From the NCBI GenBank assembly GCA_030633365.1, contig DAOVSY010000247.1, positions 1 through 5,013 on the forward strand: a stretch of DNA of 5,013 nucleotides, given 5' to 3'. A program made the translations under genes and the position numbers. The stretch comes from Spirochaetaceae bacterium (GTDB lineage Bacteria; Spirochaetota; Spirochaetia; B11-G9). The notes beneath the pieces were generated by a model. The model had not been told where the DNA came from, did not search any database, and worked only from the letters and a program-made list of their open reading frames with translations. Below, piece by piece: positions 1 through 5,013 of the stretch (positions are counted from its first letter, which is position 1; the number at the start of each line of letters is the position of its first letter).

Positions 1-1
1 A

Positions 2-673
2 AGGAAAGAGAGAGTACTAATAACTACCCTGACTAAAAAAATGTCAGAAGATTTAACAGATTATTATCTTGGACTTGGCTTGAAAATACGATATCTCCAT
101 TCTGAAATTGAAACCATAGAGAGAGTTGAGATACTCCGTGATCTTAGATTGGGAACTATTGATGTTCTTGTAGGAATAAATCTTTTACGAGAAGGGCTGG
201 ATCTTCCTGAAGTATCTTTAGTGGCAATACTTGATGCTGATAAAATAGGCTTTTTACGTTCTGCAACTGCCTTAATTCAAACAATTGGAAGAGCTGCAAG
301 AAATGTGAATGGAACTGTAATTATGTATGCAGATAAATATTCCTCTGCCATGGAAGAAGCCATTAATGAAACCAATACCCGGAGAGAAAAGCAAACAGTC
401 TATAATCTGGAACATGGGATTACTCCTGTAAGTATTAAAAAATCAATAGAAGAGATGCTTGTAAGAAAAAAAGAAGATACAGTAAAATCTGAAACTGTAA
501 ATCTTGATATTATAAAAAAGGGCTACAATATTCTTATTCCAGGTGCAAGGAAAAAACTGCTTAAAAAACTGGATTCTGTAATGCTGGAACATGCAAAAAA
601 TATGGAATTTGAAGAAGCTGCTATTGTAAGAGATGAAATAAAAAATATAAAGGATCAATTTTCGATATTGTGA
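2..673 (+). CDS. uvrB: UvrB, excinuclease ABC subunit B (5' end missing, C-terminal third)
   Basis: UvrB is the DNA-damage-verifying, ATP-dependent helicase-like subunit of UvrABC nucleotide excision repair in the cytoplasm. It receives DNA from UvrA and recruits UvrC. The reading frame is open from base 2, so the gene continues upstream; the 223 residues here compare with about 670 in a whole UvrB. Visible, in window residue numbers: the [15 protein letters not shown] segment (5-19), [11 protein letters not shown] (31-41), helicase motif [20 protein letters not shown] (55-73), motif [11 protein letters not shown] (93-101) with its arginine fingers, RREKQ and EHGITP, then a C-terminal UVR helical hairpin (about 185-220) that in other species contacts UvrC. 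The ATG at base 41 is internal, not the start. An oddity is [17 protein letters not shown] (78-94), where E. coli has DADKEGFLRSERSLIQT. The gene ends in TGA, 12 bases before the lipoprotein gene and in the same frame. The identification is very secure. Confidence 0.98.
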   Translation, partial: RKERVLITTLTKKMSEDLTDYYLGLGLKIRYLHSEIETIERVEILRDLRLGTIDVLVGINLLREGLDLPEVSLVAILDADKIGFLRSATALIQTIGRAARNVNGTVIMYADKYSSAMEEAINETNTRREKQTVYNLEHGITPVSIKKSIEEMLVRKKEDTVKSETVNLDIIKKGYNILIPGARKKLLKKLDSVMLEHAKNMEFEEAAIVRDEIKNIKDQFSIL

Positions 674-679
674 TATATT
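671..679 (+). promoter_or_regulatory. possible extended -10 element before the lipoprotein gene
   Basis: TGATATATT overlaps the uvrB stop codon and resembles an extended -10 box (TG-N-TATATT). No good -35 hexamer lies 16-18 bases upstream. If used, transcription would start at about 685-687, essentially at the ATG at 686, giving a leaderless or near-leaderless mRNA. The 12-base gap contains no Shine-Dalgarno sequence, which fits that idea. AT-rich DNA makes such a box likely by chance, so the call is weak. Confidence 0.25.
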
Positions 680-685
680 TTTGTT

Positions 686-1063
686 ATGAAAATATGTTTA
701 TTAGTTTTAATAATTGTATCAGGTTTATTTTTATCCTGTACAGAGGAAAAGGGCATTGCAGACATAGAATTGACTGCTACAAAGGTTTTATCCATTCAAT
801 CCAGATGGAGTGTAATTAATTCAACTCATTTAAGACTTCGTGAGAAACCGGATTTAAATTCAAAAGCTATAGCTACATTATGGAAGGGTTATGTATTGGA
901 AGTTATTTCTCAAAATACTGTTAGTGAAAATTTGGAAAATGAAGAAGGGTACTGGTATCAGGTAAAGTATGGAGGACTTCAGGGCTGGGTCTTTGGAGCT
1001 TATCTTAAATTTTTTGATTCCAAGGAAAATGCAGAAAGAAGTTCAAGAGAGATTAAGGGTTAA
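686..1063 (+). CDS. putative lipoprotein with bacterial SH3-like domain
   Basis: This 125-residue protein has a short signal peptide (residues 1-17: MK, then a hydrophobic core) ending in L-F-L-S-C, with Cys18 as the likely lipidated residue. The lipobox is relaxed (Phe at -3, Leu at -2), as spirochaete lipoproteins often are, so processing by Lsp is inferred. From about residue 41 to 109 it reads as a bacterial SH3 (SH3_3-type) domain: LRLREKP (49-55), a hydrophobic strand around GYVLEVIS (68-75), YWYQVKY (89-95) and GWVFGAYLKF (100-109). Such domains in envelope proteins often bind peptidoglycan or other proteins; the ligand here is unknown. The tail (110-125) is charged. ATG 686 is the only standard start after the uvrB stop and it heads the signal peptide, but it has no Shine-Dalgarno sequence. 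The stop TAA shares one base with the next gene, so the two are probably translated together. The fold call is fairly sure; the function is unknown. Confidence 0.85.
   Translation: MKICLLVLIIVSGLFLSCTEEKGIADIELTATKVLSIQSRWSVINSTHLRLREKPDLNSKAIATLWKGYVLEVISQNTVSENLENEEGYWYQVKYGGLQGWVFGAYLKFFDSKENAERSSREIKG
1055..1059 (+). promoter_or_regulatory. Shine-Dalgarno-like AAGGG before the DUF445 gene
   Basis: AAGGG lies inside the last codons of the lipoprotein gene, three bases before ATG 1063. That spacing is shorter than usual. With the one-base TAATG stop/start overlap it supports ATG 1063 as the start by reinitiation, in agreement with the conserved DUF445 N-terminus that begins directly there. 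Confidence 0.5.
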
Positions 1064-2640
1064 TGGACCTTGTCTTAAATTTTCTGCCATGGGTTTTGCC
1101 TCCACTGATCGGAGCTGCTATTGGATATATTACAAATGCTATTGCAATAACAATGTTGTTCAGGCCGCATGGTGAGAAACGATTGCTATCTATTAGAATC
1201 CCAATGACTCCTGGGATTATTCCTAAACAACGTTATGAACTATCGGAAAGTGTTGGAAAAATGGTTTCCAGAGAGCTTTTAACAGAGGATGCTGTCCGGA
1301 AACAGATAAGATCAAAATCATTTCTTAATAGTATTAAAAATAGTCTTGGCACATTTCTGGATTTACTTATTGATACTCCTGTTTCTGAATTAAAAAATAA
1401 ATTTGTTAAATCAAAATTAAAAATTAAAACTACAGGAGATCTGGATGAATCGTTTCTTCCTGAGCTGCTTGGTGGATTTCTCGATTCTGCAGGGTTAATA
1501 AATATTATTGATAAGTTACTTGATAAAGGTATTATTTATCTTAAAGAAAAAACTATAAATCAACTTTTTCCAGATAAAAAAGAACTGCTTGTAAAAAAAA
1601 TGATTACTATACTTCTTTCTCCTGAACTTGAGCAGCGTTTTCTCAATATTACCGATAAGTGGATAGAAAAAGCAGTTTATGATAATTATCATCTATCTGA
1701 AGTACTTACAGATGACAATATAACCCGGTTTGTAGATATTTTTGGGAAATTTTATAAAAGACTTTTTCCTCACTTTATAAATTTTCTGGAAAGTGATGAG
1801 ATAAAAAAAGAACTTGAAATCCATGGAAGAACTCTTCTTAAAGATATATTAAATAAGTTAAATAGAATTCAGCGTTTTCTTTTATCCGCAGGTCAGTATG
1901 ATAGAACCCTGGATGAAAATATGCTGGATATAGTTGATGATACTATAAGAAATTTAGAAAATTTTGGCAGTAGAGATAAAAATATTATAAAGATGGCAGA
2001 AGGGTTAAAACAACGGTTAAGTTCATTTAGTCAGACTTCTGCAGGGCAGCTTGTGAGTGAATGGGATGGTGATATTTTTGAAGACCTTCATAATCTGGAA
2101 AAATCTGTTTTTGATATATTTCGCAATCCTGTTATTTCAAAAAATATCGAGGGATCACTAAATAGCTCTTCCGGTAAATATGGCGATCTTGCATTGGATG
2201 TTCTTATAAAAGATCTGTTTGGCCTGGAATTTTCAGATATTAAAGCAGGAGTTATTGCTTTCTTCTTTCCAGAACAAAAAGAAAATAAATCCAAAATATT
2301 GTCATCACACTTATTTACCGGAATATTTAATGTAGTTTCAGGTAATGGAAAACTTTCATTAGAAAATATAATTGCAGTTTCTCCAAAATTAAGGGAACGG
2401 ATAAAAAACAGTTTAACTAATACGCTTATAGGCATTGTTGATAATAATGTTCCTAAAATACTTGAGAGCATTGATGTTAATACTCTTGTGGTAGATAAGA
2501 TAGATACTCTGGATATGGCAAAAGTAGAGAAATTAATACTGGATATTGTAAGAAAGCAACTACGATGGATAAATCTATTTGGTGCACTTCTGGGATCTGT
2601 TATAGGTGGAGCCCAACTACTGTTAAATATGTTTATGTAA
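1063..2640 (+). CDS. DUF445 family membrane protein (YheB-like), function unknown
   Basis: This 525-residue protein carries both family end blocks. The N-terminal block (about residues 5-75) has a membrane helix, LPPLIGAAIGYITNAIAI, then MLFRPH (31-36), an IPMTPGIIPKQR segment (46-57) and RELLTED (70-76). The C-terminal block (about 465-525) has VDKIDTLDMAKVEKLIL (477-493), VRKQLRWINLFGALLGSVIGG and a hydrophobic end, matching the closing membrane helix of DUF445/YheB proteins. The roughly 400 residues between are charged, helical-looking and poorly recognisable, suggesting a long soluble domain held by a membrane helix at each end. As I recall, B. subtilis YheB is shorter (under 400 residues), so the middle seems enlarged. 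The biochemical role of the family is not established. The start is fixed by the TAATG overlap with the lipoprotein gene, implying coupled expression and possibly a shared envelope role. Codon use is AT-rich like that of the neighbours. The family call is secure; the function is open. Confidence 0.92.
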   Translation: MDLVLNFLPWVLPPLIGAAIGYITNAIAITMLFRPHGEKRLLSIRIPMTPGIIPKQRYELSESVGKMVSRELLTEDAVRKQIRSKSFLNSIKNSLGTFLDLLIDTPVSELKNKFVKSKLKIKTTGDLDESFLPELLGGFLDSAGLINIIDKLLDKGIIYLKEKTINQLFPDKKELLVKKMITILLSPELEQRFLNITDKWIEKAVYDNYHLSEVLTDDNITRFVDIFGKFYKRLFPHFINFLESDEIKKELEIHGRTLLKDILNKLNRIQRFLLSAGQYDRTLDENMLDIVDDTIRNLENFGSRDKNIIKMAEGLKQRLSSFSQTSAGQLVSEWDGDIFEDLHNLEKSVFDIFRNPVISKNIEGSLNSSSGKYGDLALDVLIKDLFGLEFSDIKAGVIAFFFPEQKENKSKILSSHLFTGIFNVVSGNGKLSLENIIAVSPKLRERIKNSLTNTLIGIVDNNVPKILESIDVNTLVVDKIDTLDMAKVEKLILDIVRKQLRWINLFGALLGSVIGGAQLLLNMFM

Positions 2641-2664
2641 AAAATAATAGATGTAAAAATAAAG

Positions 2665-2680
2665 GATTGACAATTCAACC
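2665..2680 (+). repeat. short imperfect inverted repeat overlapping the putative -35 box
   Basis: Arms GATTGA and TCAACC flank a CAAT centre. The inner TTGA/TCAA pairs are perfect, with one mismatch before the outer G-C pair. It sits across TTGACA in the gap before trkA. It could be an operator half-site pair or chance. It is too weak, and lacks a following T-run, for a rho-independent terminator. Confidence 0.25.
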
Positions 2681-2695
2681 GCAGTGACATAGCCT
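2667..2695 (+). promoter_or_regulatory. possible sigma-70-type promoter for trkA-trkH
   Basis: A perfect TTGACA (2667-2672) is followed after 17 bases by TAGCCT (2690-2695). The latter matches the -10 consensus only at T1, A2 and T6, which are its most conserved positions. The spacing is ideal. The 62-base gap after the DUF445 gene is the largest in the window, so a new transcription unit here is plausible. The predicted start near 2702 would fall at the trkA ATG (2703), leaving almost no 5' leader. Read-through from upstream cannot be excluded because no terminator is visible. Confidence 0.4.
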
Positions 2696-2702
2696 GTTTC
2701 CT

Positions 2703-4103
2703 ATGTACATTGTAATTCTTGGAGCTGGTAGAGTAGGTTATATGCTTGCTAAACAGCTAATTGATGAAGGTAAGGATATTGCCTTAATAGAACTGGACAC
2801 AGAAAGAGCAAAAATAAGTACTAATAGTCTTGATTGTCTTGTTCTTAATGCATCCGGAACAAATCTTAATACTTTAATAAAAGCTGGTATTAATAAGGCT
2901 GATGCCTTTATAAGTGTTACTCAATCTGATGAAATTAATATGATAGCCTGTGGTATTGTAGCTAATGAGTTTGAAAAACCTGTAACTATTGCAAGAGTAA
3001 GAAATGTAGATTATGTAGATACCCGTCTGCTGGATGAAAGTATCCTTGGTATAGATCATATTATAAATCCAGACATTGAGGCTTCTCAAGCAATTCTAAG
3101 GGCAGTAGAACACGGTGCCATTAGTGATGTTATGCAGTTTGAAAGCAGCAGTCTTGAGATGAGAGATTTACCTCTTGGAAGAGATTCTATCTTTATTAAC
3201 AGACCTCTTAAAGTTGTAAGAAAGGAACTGGATATAGATTTTTTAATTTCAGTAATTATTAGAAACAATATATCTATAATTCCAAATGGTGAGACAATTC
3301 TTTTGGAAAATGATCGAGTGTATCTCCTTTCCACAGAAGAAGTTTTTGCAGAAATATATACTCTGGAAAAACTGGGAGATAAAGAAATTAATAAAATACT
3401 CATTGTTGGTGGTGGTGATGTAGGAATGAATATTGCTGATGGAATTCTTAAACATGAGGAAGCAGATCCAAATATTTTAGGTAAACTAAAACATATATTA
3501 AGAATACAAAAGCGAAAAAAACTTCACATTATTGATAAAAATTATGATAGAACAAAAATCCTTGCAGAACGTTTTCCTCAGGCTCTTGTTACATGTCAGG
3601 ATATAACTGAGGAAGGTGTGTTAGAGGATGATGAACTTATAAAGAATGATCTTATAATATCTGCTACCGGGAACCATGAATTAAATATAATTACCGGTAG
3701 TTATGCAAAAACTCTTGGAATTAAAAAGGCAATTTCTCTGGTAACAAAGGACAGTTACCGCAATCTTGCTCATAATTTAAATCTTGATGTTACAATAAGC
3801 AGAAATACAACTGTTGTCAGCTCAATCTTAAAAATACTTCGAAAAGGTAATATTAAAAATGTTTATGCCCTGTCCGGCGGCAGGTTGGAAGTAATTGAAT
3901 TTTCAGTTTCAGATAATTCAGACCTTATTGGAAAAAAACTTAGTGAAATTAAACTTCCTAAAAATACATTAATTATTCTTATTACCAGAGGGGACGAGAC
4001 AATCATACCTTATGGTCTTCTTGAAGTAGAAGCGGATGATCATATTGCAATTATTACAGAAAGGGAATCTATTAAAAAACTGGAAGGACTCCTTACAGAG
4101 TGA
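2703..4103 (+). CDS. trkA: TrkA, NAD-binding regulatory subunit of Trk potassium uptake
   Basis: TrkA is the cytoplasmic ring-forming subunit that binds nucleotide and gates the TrkH potassium channel. The 466 residues match the usual length of about 450-460 for double-RCK TrkA, unlike the single-RCK KtrA. The order is: Rossmann fold 1 with GAGRVG (7-12), acidic Glu30 in IELD and VTQSDEIN (72-79); TrkA_C domain 1 (about 148-220); Rossmann fold 2 with GGGDVG (236-241), acidic Asp278 in IIDKN and ATGNHELNI (321-329); TrkA_C domain 2 (about 394-466). Both nucleotide sites keep their glycines and acidic residue. In fold 2 about 36 residues separate the last glycine from Asp278, roughly 19 more than usual, with a basic stretch KLKHILRIQKRKK (261-273). 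The second fold also has ISRN (365-368) where TrkA usually has ISP. ATG 2703 is the only standard start after an in-frame TGA at 2685 and gives the canonical N-terminus, although no Shine-Dalgarno sequence precedes it. Its TGA overlaps the trkH start by four bases. Confidence 0.96.
   Translation: MYIVILGAGRVGYMLAKQLIDEGKDIALIELDTERAKISTNSLDCLVLNASGTNLNTLIKAGINKADAFISVTQSDEINMIACGIVANEFEKPVTIARVRNVDYVDTRLLDESILGIDHIINPDIEASQAILRAVEHGAISDVMQFESSSLEMRDLPLGRDSIFINRPLKVVRKELDIDFLISVIIRNNISIIPNGETILLENDRVYLLSTEEVFAEIYTLEKLGDKEINKILIVGGGDVGMNIADGILKHEEADPNILGKLKHILRIQKRKKLHIIDKNYDRTKILAERFPQALVTCQDITEEGVLEDDELIKNDLIISATGNHELNIITGSYAKTLGIKKAISLVTKDSYRNLAHNLNLDVTISRNTTVVSSILKILRKGNIKNVYALSGGRLEVIEFSVSDNSDLIGKKLSEIKLPKNTLIILITRGDETIIPYGLLEVEADDHIAIITERESIKKLEGLLTE
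4085..4088 (+). promoter_or_regulatory. AGGA ribosome-binding site supporting the GTG start of trkH
   Basis: AGGA lies 11 bases before GTG 4100, inside the end of trkA. An in-frame stop (TAA, 4073-4075) lies just upstream, GTG 4100 is the only usual start between it and the first membrane helix, and the next in-frame ATG (4418) would cut away filter-region sequence. The start is therefore well determined. The spacing is a little long. Confidence 0.5.
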
Positions 4104-5013
4104 AAATAAAAATAGTTTTACATGTTCTTTCAGTAATACTACTGATTATTTCTCTTTTTATTTTACTTTCAGCTTTTGTTTCACTTAGGTATAAAGAAAC
4201 AGAATCAGCATTTGCTTTTTTTAAAACTTTAGCAGTAGTAGTTCCTTTTGCTATAGTTGTTTACTTTGCTACTAGATCAGGTAAGGATAATGTTCTTGGT
4301 ACAAGGGAGGGTTTTCTTCTTGTTACTGCAAGCTGGATTGCTGCTTCTCTGGCCGGAGCTCTTCCTTTTGTCTTTGCTGGTGCTATTCCTGCTTATACAG
4401 ATGCTTTTTTTGAAACAATGTCTGGTTTTACAACTACTGGTGCATCAATTTTAACGGATATTGAAGGCCTTTCTCATGGTATGCTTTTTTGGCGTTCACT
4501 AACTCACTGGCTGGGAGGAATGGGCATTGTAGTTCTTACAGTGGCACTACTTCCCTTATTAGGTATAGGTGGGATTCAGTTACTTAGAGCAGAAGCCCCT
4601 GGTCCTTCAATGGATAAAATTACCCCAAAAATAACACAGACAGCAAAAATTCTGTGGCTGATATATGTTGGTTTTACTGTTATTGAGATAATATTATTAA
4701 TGATAGGAGGTATGTCCCTTTTTGATGCATCAACTCATACCTTTGGCACCATGGCAACTGGGGGATTTTCAACCAAAGCTTCTAGTGTCGGAGCTTTTGA
4801 TTCTGCTTATATACATATTGTAATTACAGTTTTTATGGTATTGGCAGGTATGAATTTTAATCTTTTCTATAAGGTAATTTCCGGTAACTTTAAAGGCTTT
4901 TTTAAAGATACAGAAATGAGAGTTTATCTTTCTATATTTTTACTTATATCTGTATTAATTAGTATAGATCTTATGGGTACATATGGTAGTTTTGGTAAAA
5001 GTCTCCAGTATGC
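4100..5013 (+). CDS. trkH: TrkH, potassium channel/uptake subunit (3' end missing)
   Basis: TrkH is the inner-membrane ion-conducting subunit that takes up potassium under TrkA control. The first 304 residues are present; a full TrkH has about 480. Two N-terminal hydrophobic helices (about 4-26 and 40-56) precede the first channel repeat, which is the TrkH arrangement rather than the shorter KtrB. Repeat 1 has a helix at 70-92, then the pore loop and selectivity filter FETMSGFTTTGAS (104-116), followed by WRSLTHWLGGMGIVVL (131-146). EAPGPSMDKITPKI (165-178) and LWLIYVGFT (185-193) are family signatures. Repeat 2 carries its filter in FGTMATGGFST (215-225), followed by a helix around FMVLAGMNFN (245-254). 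Both glycine filter positions (114, 221) are intact. Repeats 3 and 4, with the gating loop, lie beyond the window. The gene starts with GTG and overlaps the trkA stop by four bases (GTGA), so the two subunits are probably translationally coupled. The identification is secure. Confidence 0.97.
   Translation, partial: MKIKIVLHVLSVILLIISLFILLSAFVSLRYKETESAFAFFKTLAVVVPFAIVVYFATRSGKDNVLGTREGFLLVTASWIAASLAGALPFVFAGAIPAYTDAFFETMSGFTTTGASILTDIEGLSHGMLFWRSLTHWLGGMGIVVLTVALLPLLGIGGIQLLRAEAPGPSMDKITPKITQTAKILWLIYVGFTVIEIILLMIGGMSLFDASTHTFGTMATGGFSTKASSVGAFDSAYIHIVITVFMVLAGMNFNLFYKVISGNFKGFFKDTEMRVYLSIFLLISVLISIDLMGTYGSFGKSLQY

Noticed and set aside
443..658. 71-codon Phe/Tyr-rich frame on the minus strand opposite uvrB
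   Set aside because: It is the reverse of A-rich codons in the UvrB C-terminal region and has no support of its own.
969..1175. 68-codon frame across the lipoprotein/DUF445 junction
   Set aside because: It overlaps two supported genes in another frame and its translation has no family features.
2088..2690. 200-codon open frame on the minus strand opposite the end of the DUF445 gene
   Set aside because: It lies wholly opposite a well-supported gene and the adjoining gap. Its translation shows no recognisable domain, and long antisense frames are common when the sense strand has biased codon use.
2641..2702. Possible terminator after the DUF445 gene
   Set aside because: The only inverted repeat is short and imperfect and is not followed by a T-run, so a rho-independent terminator cannot be supported.
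3086..3403. Minus-strand frames opposite trkA (also 2874-3089 and 3249-3455)
   Set aside because: They are short, lie fully within trkA, and show no recognisable protein features.
4084..4094. AAGGACTCCTT palindrome that could hide the trkH ribosome site
   Set aside because: As a hairpin it has only four base pairs and a three-base loop, which is too weak to claim a regulatory role.
4257..4454. 65-codon leucine-rich frame inside trkH
   Set aside because: It is a frame-shifted reading of codons for TrkH membrane helices. The true frame holds the channel signatures.

Overview
The window is an AT-rich bacterial chromosomal segment with five genes, all on the + strand and almost without gaps. 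In order they are the 3' third of uvrB, a small SH3-domain lipoprotein gene, a DUF445 membrane-protein gene, trkA, and the 5' part of trkH. Both ends of the window cut through genes. TGA is used as a normal stop. The relaxed lipobox (F-L-S-C), the UvrB sequence variant and the general style of the proteins suggest a spirochaete (Treponema or Spirochaeta-like). That is an inference from memory of such proteins, not a proven assignment.

Layout: uvrB (2-673, 5' end missing) is followed after 12 bases by the lipoprotein gene (686-1063). Its stop codon shares one base with the start of the DUF445 gene (TAATG, 1063-2640). A 62-base intergenic gap (2641-2702) holds a TTGACA box in promoter-like spacing and a short inverted repeat. 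Then comes trkA (2703-4103), whose TGA overlaps the GTG start of trkH by four bases (4100-5013, 3' end missing). No stretch of 300 bases lacks a gene, and I see no RNA gene, mobile element, CRISPR array or convincing rho-independent terminator.

Functionally the window has three parts. UvrB is the damage-verifying helicase-like subunit of nucleotide excision repair. The lipoprotein and DUF445 protein form a translationally coupled envelope pair of unknown function. TrkA and TrkH form a potassium uptake system: TrkH is the membrane ion-conducting subunit and TrkA the nucleotide-binding gating subunit. I find no evidence of a wholly new system. The points most worth checking are a 19-residue or so insertion in the second Rossmann fold of TrkA, the absence of a Shine-Dalgarno sequence at two genes that have -10-like boxes 6-7 bases before the start codon, and the coupled SH3-lipoprotein/DUF445 pair.
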